From JARRPM01 sp963765545 (lineage in GTDB: Bacteria; Pseudomonadota; Gammaproteobacteria; Pseudomonadales; Halieaceae): a stretch of DNA of 64,000 bases. The notes beneath the pieces are model-generated. The model saw only the letters and a list, made by a program, of their open reading frames with translations. It did not search any database and was not told the DNA's origin. Shown one piece after another: positions 35,241 to 43,881 of the stretch. Position 1 is the stretch's first letter. Every line of letters begins with the position of its first letter. Made by a program: the position numbers and the translations under genes. The stretch covers positions 186,001 to 250,000 of the forward strand of contig CAVXWW010000008.1 in NCBI GenBank assembly GCA_963765545.1, read 5' to 3'.

Positions 35241-36080
35241 CTACTGGTAGCCGTCCGAGTCCAGGTCCACATTGAATTTGACACCGTGAGCCCGGGACAC
35301 CCCTGTGCGCAAGGTACCATCCTCGCACAGGTCAAGCCAGCGATAGCCAGGGGGAAGAGGATCTGCTCTGAAATCGACACTGTCTGGCGCAAACTGCACA
35401 CAGGTGGAGGGAGATGCCATCAGCTGGATTTCGCCGAGATGACGATCCACCTGCTGGTGCACGTGCCCCCACAGCACGCCCCTGACACCGGGAAACCGGG
35501 CCAGCACGGCGAAAAACTCAGCGGCATCTGCCACCATCTGCTGGTCCAGCCAGTCACAACCGATTTTCACCGGCTGGTGGTGCAGACAAACCAGCGAGTA
35601 GAGCCCCTCGCTCTCGGCAGCGAGCAGGGCATGCTCGAGCTGCGCCAATTCTGAAGCCCCCAATTCGCCGCCCACTTCCCCGGGCACCTGCGAATCCAGC
35701 ATCACAACCTGCCAATTGGCGACCCTGAGCTCGCGAGACAGGCGCAGGGGGTCATCGGCGGCCAGCGCCATATTCGCGCGAAGATCATGATTGCCAGGCA
35801 GCCAGCAGTGGGTCTGGGTCAACTGTCCGAAATAACCCGGCAGGCGCTGGTAAGCCTCAAGGGCACCCTGGTCAGAGAGATCACCGGTGCCCAGCAACAG
35901 GTCTATGGCCGGGCACTCAGCTTTAACGAGGTTGATTACTGCCTGCAGGGAGTGATCCGTATCCATGCCAAGCAGGGTGCCGCCGCGGGATTTACACAGG
36001 TGAGTATCGGTCAACTGCACTACCCTGACGGTACCGCCGGGATGGTCTATGACATGACTGCGGGGGCTGGACTGGGACAT
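35241..36080 (-). CDS. cpdA: 3',5'-cyclic-AMP phosphodiesterase CpdA
   Basis: A 279-residue class III metallophosphodiesterase that lowers cAMP. The bimetal motifs are all present: VQLTDTHLCKS, GTGDLSDQGAL, LPGNHDLRANM, VCLHHQPVKIG and GVLWGHVHQQVD. It lies between parE and a YqiB-like gene, matching the gammaproteobacterial order tolC-nudF-yqiB-cpdA-yqiA-parE, but nudF and yqiA are absent here. Confidence 0.95.
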   Translation of the reverse strand: MSQSSPRSHVIDHPGGTVRVVQLTDTHLCKSRGGTLLGMDTDHSLQAVINLVKAECPAIDLLLGTGDLSDQGALEAYQRLPGYFGQLTQTHCWLPGNHDLRANMALAADDPLRLSRELRVANWQVVMLDSQVPGEVGGELGASELAQLEHALLAAESEGLYSLVCLHHQPVKIGCDWLDQQMVADAAEFFAVLARFPGVRGVLWGHVHQQVDRHLGEIQLMASPSTCVQFAPDSVDFRADPLPPGYRWLDLCEDGTLRTGVSRAHGVKFNVDLDSDGYQ

Positions 36081-36107
36081 GGGAGCGAGTACCTGAAAGA
36101 AGCCGGG

Positions 36108-36593
36108 TCAGGCAAGGCCGTCCGCGCGACCCGGCCCGGGCAGGGCACAGCCATGCTGCAGGCAGTGCTCCAGCCAGTCAGCCAGGAACCTGTTCTGCTG
36201 TGACTTTTCGTCCTGCTGGTACATTGATTCATTGGGATACTGGTAGCGGGCCGCTATCTTGCGGTGCGACTGAAACATGCCCACCTCCAGCATGCCGGCA
36301 TCATGGTAGGCCCGCACCTCCACGCGCAGTCGCCCCAGCCAGTTGTCCTGCGCATGATGCTGGTGCAAATGGAATATGGTGGTATAGCGGCAGCGCTCAA
36401 CGACCTTGAATGTCAGCCGGGCGTCGCCGACGGCAAAATGGCGGGTGTTACTGTTTTCATAATCGGGGAACAGGCGCAGCAGACGGGCGTAATTGGCTTC
36501 ACAAAACGCATGCATTTCTGCAAGGTCGAGCTTGAAAGGCTTCTTTTTCGCCCGTTGCAACATCATTACCAGGACACCATCCGATTTTTTCAT
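36108..36593 (-). CDS. DUF1249 protein (YqiB-like)
   Basis: A 161-residue soluble protein with the DUF1249 pattern (MHAFCEANYARLLRLFPDY, then RCRYTTIFHLHQ and YPNESMYQQDEKSQQNRFLA). Function unknown. It precedes cpdA by 27 bp, as yqiB does in enterics. The true start may be ten codons in, at MLQRAKKKPFKLDL. Confidence 0.88.
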   Translation of the reverse strand: MKKSDGVLVMMLQRAKKKPFKLDLAEMHAFCEANYARLLRLFPDYENSNTRHFAVGDARLTFKVVERCRYTTIFHLHQHHAQDNWLGRLRVEVRAYHDAGMLEVGMFQSHRKIAARYQYPNESMYQQDEKSQQNRFLADWLEHCLQHGCALPGPGRADGLA

Positions 36594-36790
36594 TCAATTA
36601 ATAGCATTGTCGGCGGGTGCACTGCTGTCATGCCGGGTTACGCCGATGCCACCAAAGTGTAGCACCTAAGATGACACAATCGACCGGCAAAATGCACCTT
36701 TTCCTTCGCTGTTCAAAAAATGCATACAGGGTCGCAAACTGCTACTATCTAGCTCGCTTTTGGCAACCAGACACTTCTAGGGAATATTGC

Positions 36791-38212
36791 ATGAAACGAA
36801 CCGCGGCCGCGCTACTGGCATCGGGCCTTTTTATTGGATCGGCGCTGGTGCAGGCGGAATCCTTAAGTGATATCTATGAGCTCGCACTGGAAAACGATGC
36901 CCAGATAAAATCCGAGGAAGCGCAATACCTCGCCCGAAAAGAAACGGAAAACCTGTCGCGGGCAGCGCTATTACCGCAAGTCAGCACCGCCTACTCGTAT
37001 ACCGATTCGGATATTGATCGCAATGCCCAGAGCCGCGATTTCAACAGGCCGCCGGAACTGCCGATCATCGATACTGCAACAAACACGGACGTCACGTCTG
37101 ACGGCTATTCGATCACTCTCAACCAGGCCCTGTTCGACCTGCCGGCCTGGTTCAGTTTCAAATCCGGCAAGGAGATCAGCAAGGAGGCGGAGGCCACCTT
37201 CGCCGGTAACCAGCAGAACCTGATCGTCAGGGTGGTCGAGGCGTACCTGCTGGTCCTGCGAGCGCAGGACAACCTGGCAGCATCCCAGGCGCAGGAGCGC
37301 GCTTTCGAGCGCCAGCTGGAACAGAGCCAGCAGCGTTTTGAAGTGGGCCTCATTGCGATCACGGACGTGTACGAAGCCCAGGCTGCATTTGACCTGTCCC
37401 GGGTAAACCGTATTGTGGATGAAAACAACGTGTCGGTAGCCATGGAGCGCCTGTCAGTGCTCACCGGCCGGTACCCGGGCACCCTGAATGTGCTCAAGGA
37501 CGACCTGGAGCTGAAGCTGCCAGACCCGATCGACCGCGCGGCCTGGGTCGATTTCTCCCTGGAAAACAACTTCAATCTGCAGGCCGCGAGGCATCAGGAA
37601 GAGGCCTCCCGCCAGAACGCCATGGCCAATAAGCTGGAACACGCCCCCAAAGTCAGTGGCGGCTACGAGTACTCTGACTTCAGCACCGATGGCTCCCTGG
37701 ACGTCAGGCCGAGCACCGGTTTCGAAACCTCCCCTGATTTCGACCTGGAACAGAATATCTGGCAGATCCGCGTGGACATGCCGCTGTACAGCGGCGGCGC
37801 GATCAGCGCAAGACGACGCCAGACCGCCCAGGAGTACAATGCTTCCCGAGAAAACCTTATAAACCTGACCCGGAATACTGTCACAGCGACCCGCTCGCTC
37901 CACATGACGGTCATCAGTGACGTGTCCAGGGTGGAGGCACGCAGGCAAAGTATTGTCTCCTCGCAGAGTGCACTGGATGCAACCCAGGCGGGTTATGAAG
38001 TCGGCACCCGCAACGTGGTGGATGTCCTGAACGCCCAGAACACCCTGTTTATCGCCCAGCGTGACTACTCCAACAGCCGCTACGACTACATCCTGAACAT
38101 GATGAGACTGAAAGAACAGGCCGGCTTGCTCAGCCCTGAGGATGTCTACAACCTGGACTCCTTCCTGCTTCCCCCGCCCCCGCCGACTGCATCGACAACG
38201 GCAACCAGGTAA
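36791..38212 (+). CDS. tolC: TolC-family outer-membrane efflux protein
   Basis: Outer-membrane channel and tunnel for RND/ABC exporters and type I secretion. The mature part follows a signal peptide (MKRTAAALLASGLFIGSALV, then QAES), and there are two OEP repeats (SLSDIYELALENDAQIK at the start, NVVDVLNAQNTLFIAQRDY near the end). It has 473 residues, normal for TolC. I chose ATG 36791 because of the signal peptide. The open frame upstream to 36617 is not part of it. No pump genes are adjacent. Confidence 0.94.
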   Translation: MKRTAAALLASGLFIGSALVQAESLSDIYELALENDAQIKSEEAQYLARKETENLSRAALLPQVSTAYSYTDSDIDRNAQSRDFNRPPELPIIDTATNTDVTSDGYSITLNQALFDLPAWFSFKSGKEISKEAEATFAGNQQNLIVRVVEAYLLVLRAQDNLAASQAQERAFERQLEQSQQRFEVGLIAITDVYEAQAAFDLSRVNRIVDENNVSVAMERLSVLTGRYPGTLNVLKDDLELKLPDPIDRAAWVDFSLENNFNLQAARHQEEASRQNAMANKLEHAPKVSGGYEYSDFSTDGSLDVRPSTGFETSPDFDLEQNIWQIRVDMPLYSGGAISARRRQTAQEYNASRENLINLTRNTVTATRSLHMTVISDVSRVEARRQSIVSSQSALDATQAGYEVGTRNVVDVLNAQNTLFIAQRDYSNSRYDYILNMMRLKEQAGLLSPEDVYNLDSFLLPPPPPTASTTATR

Positions 38213-38220
38213 GCGCTGCG

Positions 38221-39498
38221 TCAGGTCTTCGCCAGCTGTCGCTTCACCAGCGCCAGCAGGCGGTCGCTGGCCCCGCGATTATCATCCAACACCGCTAAAC
38301 CCGCCGTGCCCATGCGCTGGCGCGCAGCCACATCATCAAGCAAACGCACAAGCGTCGGGCCCAGCGTCCCGGGACTGTCCAACTTGATCATCGCACCGAC
38401 TGCGCCCAGCTTTGCAGTTACCTCGGTAAAATTTTCCATATGGGGGCCAGTAACAATGGGGACGCCCCAGGCCGCCGCTTCCAATACATTGTGCCCGCCA
38501 TGGACGACCATCGAGCCACCGAACACCGCCACGGTCGCGGTACCCAGCAATAACAGCAACTCGCCCATGGTGTCACCCAGCAGAATGTCGTCGCCTGCGG
38601 ATATTTCGCTACCTGCCGAGCGCCGCAGCACCTGCCAGTCTTCCCGAATACACAGTCCGAATACCTCTTCAAATCGCTCGGGGTGGCGGGGTACCAGCAC
38701 CAGCAGGCAGTCACCCAGGGATCGCCTGATTTCCCGATAGGCCGCCAGCACCAGCGCCTCCTCGCCCGGGTGAGTGCTGGCCGCAACCAGGACCGGGCGC
38801 CCCCCTGCCACAAAGGATTGCCGCAGGTTTGCTGCCCGCTGCCGCAGTGCGTCATCCACCACCACATCAAACTTGGTGCTACCGGTAACATGCAATACAG
38901 CTGGCGGCAGCCCGAGCGCTAGGAAGCGCTTACTATCGTCCATAGTCTGGCAGGCGACAACATTCAGCCGGGAGAGCAGTTGGTGAGTCAGACCCGCCAC
39001 ACGTGCATATCCCCGCGCGGACCGCTCGGACAAGCGGGCATTGGCCAGTATCACTTCGCAGCCCGAGGCCCGGGCGTAATGCAACATATTCGGCCACAGC
39101 TCAGTCTCCATCAGAATCAGCAACCGGGGCCGGGTACGCCCCAGAAAACGGCGCAAAGAGCCCGGTAGATCCCAGGGGGCGTACACGTGATCTACACGAT
39201 TACCGAACAGGGCCCGAGCCCGCTCCGAGCCGGTGGGCGTGGTGGTGGTCAGCACCAGGCGATGGCCGGGAAATTCCAGCAGCAGTGACTCGACCAGCGG
39301 GGCAGCGGCAAGTGTTTCACCCACGGAGACGGCGTGTACCCAGATCGCCGATGCCCCGTCCTCGGGCAAGCCCGGGAAAAGGCCGAAACGCTCGGGCAGG
39401 CGCTGGCGATAAGCCGGCGCCAGGCGCGACCGCCACAACATACGCAGGACTATCCAGGGCATCAGGCAGTAGTACAGGGCGCTGTAAAGCACGCGCAT
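38221..39498 (-). CDS. waaA: 3-deoxy-D-manno-octulosonic acid transferase (Kdo transferase)
   Basis: Inner-membrane-associated GT30 enzyme that adds Kdo to lipid IVA. It has 425 residues, with an N-terminal membrane anchor (MRVLYSALYYCLMPWIVLRM) and family motifs IWVHAVSVGETLAAAPLV, ILMETELWPNML, VPRHPERFEEV and GGSMVVHGGHNVLEAAAWG. The start at 39498 matches family members. It is convergent with tolC, 8 bp apart, and divergent from the flavoprotein at 39614. Confidence 0.95.
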   Translation of the reverse strand: MRVLYSALYYCLMPWIVLRMLWRSRLAPAYRQRLPERFGLFPGLPEDGASAIWVHAVSVGETLAAAPLVESLLLEFPGHRLVLTTTTPTGSERARALFGNRVDHVYAPWDLPGSLRRFLGRTRPRLLILMETELWPNMLHYARASGCEVILANARLSERSARGYARVAGLTHQLLSRLNVVACQTMDDSKRFLALGLPPAVLHVTGSTKFDVVVDDALRQRAANLRQSFVAGGRPVLVAASTHPGEEALVLAAYREIRRSLGDCLLVLVPRHPERFEEVFGLCIREDWQVLRRSAGSEISAGDDILLGDTMGELLLLLGTATVAVFGGSMVVHGGHNVLEAAAWGVPIVTGPHMENFTEVTAKLGAVGAMIKLDSPGTLGPTLVRLLDDVAARQRMGTAGLAVLDDNRGASDRLLALVKRQLAKT

Positions 39499-39613
39499 GG
39501 CGGCTCCGGGGCAAACGGTATCAGCGGGCAGCATAACGTCAGCCCACCCGCCCCGCCAGCCAACGTATTTCCCCTTGCGTTACACTAGACGCTTTATCGT
39601 CAGGCGGCCGGAC

Positions 39614-40810
39614 ATGGGCAGACAGACACTGCACATCGACATCGCGATCATCGGGGGCGGCGTGGCCGGTCTGTGGACACTCAACCAGCTGCGCAATCGC
39701 GGCTACAGTGCCGTGTTGTTCGAAAACACAGCACTGGGCAGTCACCAGACCATTGGCTCCCAGGGCATGATTCACGGTGGCGTAAAATATGCCCTGGCGG
39801 GAACCTGGGGAGGCGCCTCACAGGCGATCTCCGCCATGCCCGCCATCTGGCGCGAGTGCCTGGCCGGAGCGGGAAAGGTCGACCTGCGCGGCTGCAAGGT
39901 GCTGAGTGAGGCATTTTTCCTGTGGACCACGGCGGATCTGCAGTCGCGAATAGGCTCATTTTTTGCCAGCAAACTGCTGCGGGGACAGGTTGAGAAGCTG
40001 GCGGCCCGCGACTACCCGGCGCCGCTGCGCTCGGCAGGCTTTAAGGGCAGGGTCTATAGACTTGCGGACCTGGTACTGGATGTCCCCTCACTGGTGGAAA
40101 CCCTCGCAGCGAATCACCGCGACGCCATTTTTACCGTCGACTGGCAACAGGCATCACTGCGCCAGGAAGATCGCCGGGCCACATTGCAACTGGCCGATTG
40201 CACCGTGGTTCCGGAGCAACTGGTGCTGACCGCCGGCGCGGGCAATGAATCCCTGATAGCAAGCCTGGGAAGTGTAGCTCCGGCGATGCAACGCCGGCCG
40301 CTGCAACAGGTGCTGGTCAGGCACGAATACCCGGAGCCATTCTACGGCCACTGCATGGGCAACAGTGGTTCGCCGCGGCTGACTGTTTCGGCTCATCGCG
40401 ACCACAGGGGCCAACCGGTCTGGTACCTGGGCGGGGACCTGTCTACCGGCGCTGCCCGGGACACTCCAAGGTCACTCATAGCGCGCGCCAGGCAAGAGCT
40501 GGGGCGGCTTATGCCATGGCTGGATCTTGGCGCCACGCAGTGGACCACCCTGCGCCTGGACCGGGCGGAACCGCGCCAGGCCGGCCTGGTAAGGCCCGAC
40601 CGGGCCTTTGTCGGCAAGCTCGACGGTGTGGATAACGCCCGCGCTGCCTGGCCTACCAAGCTCACCCTGTGCCCCGATCTGGCAGATGAACTGGAGAGCC
40701 AGCTGGCCGGCGACAGCATTCTGCCCAGGCACCGGCAGGACCTCAGCCCCCTGGCAGGCCAGGCCAGACCCACCATCGCCAGACCCTACTGGGATACCCT
40801 GTTCCAATGA
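39614..40810 (+). CDS. FAD-dependent oxidoreductase (DAO family)
   Basis: A 398-residue flavoprotein. The Rossmann motif is IAIIGGGVAGLWTLNQLRN at the N-terminus, followed by GSQGMIHGGVKYALAGTW, as in glycerol-3-phosphate and D-amino-acid oxidase relatives. The substrate is unknown. Its stop overlaps the following aldo/keto reductase start (ATGA), so the pair is translationally coupled. As I recall, the same pair sits near waaA and hldE in Pseudomonas, suggesting a link to envelope sugar metabolism that remains unproven. Confidence 0.82.
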   Translation: MGRQTLHIDIAIIGGGVAGLWTLNQLRNRGYSAVLFENTALGSHQTIGSQGMIHGGVKYALAGTWGGASQAISAMPAIWRECLAGAGKVDLRGCKVLSEAFFLWTTADLQSRIGSFFASKLLRGQVEKLAARDYPAPLRSAGFKGRVYRLADLVLDVPSLVETLAANHRDAIFTVDWQQASLRQEDRRATLQLADCTVVPEQLVLTAGAGNESLIASLGSVAPAMQRRPLQQVLVRHEYPEPFYGHCMGNSGSPRLTVSAHRDHRGQPVWYLGGDLSTGAARDTPRSLIARARQELGRLMPWLDLGATQWTTLRLDRAEPRQAGLVRPDRAFVGKLDGVDNARAAWPTKLTLCPDLADELESQLAGDSILPRHRQDLSPLAGQARPTIARPYWDTLFQ

Positions 40811-41652
40811 GCTGGTTGCGCAAGCTGGGCAGTACCGGGCTGCGGGTCAGTGCGCTGGGGCTGGGCACGGTTAAACTCGGTCGCAACGAGGACGTGAAAT
40901 ACCCGGCAGACTTCAGCTTGCCGGACGACAAAAGTGCCGCCAACTTGCTGGCCCAGGCCCGGGAGCTGGGCATCAACCTGCTGGATACGGCCCCGGCCTA
41001 CGGCAATTCCGAGCAGCGGCTGGGTCAGCTGCTGGCCGGCCAGCGCCAGGACTGGGTGATTTGCAGCAAGGTAGGTGAGGAGTTCGAACGGGGCCAATCC
41101 CGCTTTGACTTTTCCCCGGACTATGTCCGCGCATCGGTGCAGCGCAGCCTGCGCCGCCTCAGAACCGACGTATTGGATGTGGTGCTGGTGCACTCGGACG
41201 GCCGGGACCTGGAAATCATCGAACAACTGGGCACCCTGGAAGCCCTGGCGCAACTCAAGCGAGAGGGGCTGCTGCGCGCGTTCGGCATGTCCACCAAGAC
41301 GGTGGCAGGCGGCCTGGCTGCGGCCGCGGCCTGCGACCTGGTAATGGTAACCTGCAACCTGGGTCACCGGGCCGAGCTGCCGGTACTTGATGCCTGCGCC
41401 AGGCTGGAACGGGGTGCACTGGTAAAAAAGGTACTGGACAGTGGTCATCTTGTGCGCCATGCGGGCCACCCTGATGCGGGCCACCCTGATGCGGGCCACC
41501 CTGATGTGGGCCACCCTGATGTGGGCCACACCCTGCATGCGAGCATGGAATTGGTGCTGGGCCATGCCGGCACCAGCGCGGCCGTTGTGGGGACCATCAA
41601 CCCCGCACACCTGCGCATCAACGTTGAGGCCGCCAGGCGCATCGTGAACTGA
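40807..41652 (+). CDS. Aldo/keto reductase with an internal HPDAG repeat
   Basis: A 281-residue NADPH-dependent AKR. The catalytic tetrad is visible: Asp and Tyr in NLLDTAPAYGNSEQRLGQLL, Lys in VICSKVGEEF, His in VVLVHSDGRD. A C-terminal barrel motif is HAGTSAAVVGTINPAHLR. Between strands 7 and 8 it carries a run of five-residue repeats (HPDAG/HPDVG) that other AKRs lack, I believe. It starts inside the flavoprotein stop and ends 3 bp before the convergent hldE stop. Confidence 0.88.
   Translation: MSWLRKLGSTGLRVSALGLGTVKLGRNEDVKYPADFSLPDDKSAANLLAQARELGINLLDTAPAYGNSEQRLGQLLAGQRQDWVICSKVGEEFERGQSRFDFSPDYVRASVQRSLRRLRTDVLDVVLVHSDGRDLEIIEQLGTLEALAQLKREGLLRAFGMSTKTVAGGLAAAAACDLVMVTCNLGHRAELPVLDACARLERGALVKKVLDSGHLVRHAGHPDAGHPDAGHPDVGHPDVGHTLHASMELVLGHAGTSAAVVGTINPAHLRINVEAARRIVN
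41461..41535 (+). repeat. 15-bp in-frame minisatellite in the aldo/keto reductase gene
   Basis: GCGGGCCACCCTGAT occurs three times in a row (41461-41505), then once with a C-to-T change (41506-41520), then a partial fifth copy (from 41521). As 15 is a multiple of 3, copy changes keep the frame. The repeat encodes AGHPD units. Confidence 0.95.
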
Positions 41653-41655
41653 GTA

Positions 41656-43092
41656 CTAGTCGCTGTCTCCCTCACGAATCCTGCCGACGATACCGCTGGT
41701 AGAAACGTCCTCGACAAACTCCAGCAGCCTTACCTGGCCGCCATAGGCCTCGACGATCTCCCAACCCACCACGCCTTCCTTGCTCTGGTAATCGCCGCCC
41801 TTGACCAGTATCTCCGGTTGCAGGGTCTGCAACAGCTCCCGCGGGGTGTCCTGCTCAAAACAGACCACCCAGTCGACGGCTTCCAGCCCCGCCAGTACCG
41901 CCATTCGTCGATCTACAGCGTTAATGGGTCGGCCCCTGCCCTTGAGACGACGCACCGAGTCGTCGCTATTGACCGCCACCACCAGCCGCTCGCCCAGTGT
42001 CCGTGCCTGTTCGAGATAGGCAACATGACCCGCATGAATAATGTCGAAGCAGCCATTGGTAAATACAACCCGCTCACCCTGGCTGCGGGCATCGGCCACC
42101 GCTATCCGCAACTGTTCCAGCGTCAGTGCACCGCGCCCCGAGCCCTGGTGCAGCTGCAGCGCCCGGCGCAGTTCCGGTGCACTGACCGCAGCGGTGCCCA
42201 GTTTACCGACCACGATACCGGCGGCAATATTGGCCAGGGCCGCCGCCTGCTCCAGATCCTTCCCGGCCGCGACTGCGGCGGCCAATACGGCAACAACCGT
42301 GTCACCCGCGCCGGTTACATCGAATACTTCGCGGGCTATTGCCGGCATATGCATTTCTTCCTGCCCCGGGCGCAGCAGGGTCATACCGTGTTCGCCGCGG
42401 GTTACCAGCAGGGCATCCAGCCCCAGCTGGCCCATCAGTTGCTGCCCCTTTGCCACCAGCTCTGCCTCCGTTGCGCAGGGGCCGACCGCCGCTTCCAGTT
42501 CCTGCAGGTTTGGCGTCAGCAGGGTCGCCCCACGGTAGCGGCCGAAATCGCTGCCCTTGGGGTCGACCAGCACCGGGATTCCGCGCTCCCGGGCAGCGGT
42601 AATCAACGCAGCTGGGTCGGTCAGGCTCCCCTTGGCGTAATCGGAAAGTACCAGCGCATCACAGCTTTCGAGCAAGCCCGCCATGTCGCAAGAGGGGAAA
42701 GCATTGGCTGCCAGGGCCTGCGACTCCTCGAAGTCCAGTCGGATCAACTGCTGGTGACGGCTGATTACCCGCAATTTGGTGGTAGTGGCGGTGCCGCTGA
42801 CGCGGGTCAGGGTGCAGTCCACCCCGGCACCGGACAGCATGTCCTGCAAAGAGTCACCCATTTCGTCGTCGCCGGTATATCCGGCGAGGCGCACGGCGGC
42901 GCCCAGTGAGGCGATATTCAAGGCGACGTTGCCCGCCCCGCCAGGGCGGTCGGTGATATGCTCAACCTTCACCACTGGCACCGGCGCCTCGGGGGAAATG
43001 CGTTGCGCCGGACCCTCCCAATAGCGATCCAGCATAATGTCCCCCAGCACCAGGACACGGGCGTCGTTGAAGCGGGGCATTTCGAGTTTCAT
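41656..43092 (-). CDS. hldE: Bifunctional heptose 7-phosphate kinase / heptose 1-phosphate adenylyltransferase
   Basis: Makes the ADP-heptose precursor of the LPS inner core. Residues 1 to about 320 are a ribokinase-fold kinase (VLVLGDIMLDRYWEGP, GGAGNVALNIASLG, DVTGAGDTVVAVLAAA). Residues about 340-478 are the cytidylyltransferase-like domain (VVFTNGCFDIIHAGHVAYLE). The start at 43092 (MKLEMPRFNDARVLV) fits the family. It supplies WaaC and WaaF, encoded 15 kb away. Confidence 0.96.
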   Translation of the reverse strand: MKLEMPRFNDARVLVLGDIMLDRYWEGPAQRISPEAPVPVVKVEHITDRPGGAGNVALNIASLGAAVRLAGYTGDDEMGDSLQDMLSGAGVDCTLTRVSGTATTTKLRVISRHQQLIRLDFEESQALAANAFPSCDMAGLLESCDALVLSDYAKGSLTDPAALITAARERGIPVLVDPKGSDFGRYRGATLLTPNLQELEAAVGPCATEAELVAKGQQLMGQLGLDALLVTRGEHGMTLLRPGQEEMHMPAIAREVFDVTGAGDTVVAVLAAAVAAGKDLEQAAALANIAAGIVVGKLGTAAVSAPELRRALQLHQGSGRGALTLEQLRIAVADARSQGERVVFTNGCFDIIHAGHVAYLEQARTLGERLVVAVNSDDSVRRLKGRGRPINAVDRRMAVLAGLEAVDWVVCFEQDTPRELLQTLQPEILVKGGDYQSKEGVVGWEIVEAYGGQVRLLEFVEDVSTSGIVGRIREGDSD

Positions 43093-43251
43093 CGCAGCTG
43101 CGTTCCAGTGGCAAGACTGCCGGCATCGGCATACTAGTGACCGAATAGCATAACATGTCAAAACAGGCCCGCGGCCCGGCGGTGCGCTTGCCAGCCCCGG
43201 GCAAAACCGCTAATTTGCCCTCCCCTTGAGCGATACGAAGAGCTGCCTGAG

Positions 43252-43869
43252 ATGAACCCCAACCTACCGACTGACCTGGAACTCATCAAGGGCTTCCTCG
43301 CGCCCGACGAGGCCGCGGCCCTCTATGAGCACGCGCTGGACGTCTGCAGCCTGGGGCCGGTGCTGGAAATTGGCAGCTACTGCGGCAAGTCCACAATATG
43401 CCTGGGCCTGGCGTGCCAGCGCAAAGGCAGTACCGTGTTCGCACTGGATCATCACCGGGGCTCGGAGGAACACCAGCGCGGGGAAATGTTTCATGACCCC
43501 GATCTGTACGATAGCTCCGCGGAGGTGTTTGACAGTTTCAGGGAGTTTCGCCGCAACGTGGATAGCGCGGGCCTGGCGGAGGTAGTGGTGCCTGTCGTGG
43601 CGGGCTCGGAAGCAGTCGCCCGCTACTGGAATACCCCGCTGGGCATGGTGTTCATCGACGGCGGCCACAGCCTGGAGGCGGCACTGGCGGATTATCGCTG
43701 CTGGGCTGCGCACGTCGCCCGCGGTGGGATACTGGCTATCCATGATCTGTTCGACGATGCCCAACTGGGAGGCCAGGCGCCCTATGCTATTTACCGGATG
43801 GCGCTGGCTTCCGGTCTGTTTGCATCCCTGGGACAGGTCAACAGCCTGGGGTTGCTCAGGCGCCTCTAG
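43252..43869 (+). CDS. Class I SAM-dependent methyltransferase (Methyltransf_24 type)
   Basis: A 205-residue methyltransferase with SAM motif I VLEIGSYCGKSTICLGLA, an acidic loop (FALDHHRGSEEH) and motif MVFIDGGHSLEAALADY. The type is frequent in O-antigen, capsule and glycolipid clusters. It is convergent, 12 bp apart, with the toroid-methyltransferase-glycosyltransferase operon and may act on the same product. Confidence 0.82.
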   Translation: MNPNLPTDLELIKGFLAPDEAAALYEHALDVCSLGPVLEIGSYCGKSTICLGLACQRKGSTVFALDHHRGSEEHQRGEMFHDPDLYDSSAEVFDSFREFRRNVDSAGLAEVVVPVVAGSEAVARYWNTPLGMVFIDGGHSLEAALADYRCWAAHVARGGILAIHDLFDDAQLGGQAPYAIYRMALASGLFASLGQVNSLGLLRRL

Positions 43870-43881
43870 AAAAGCCGAGGG

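Noticed and set aside
39497..39613. Extended N-terminus of the flavoprotein at 39614
   Set aside because: The extra 39 residues overlap the waaA start region and are low-complexity. The Rossmann motif begins right after MGRQTLHID.
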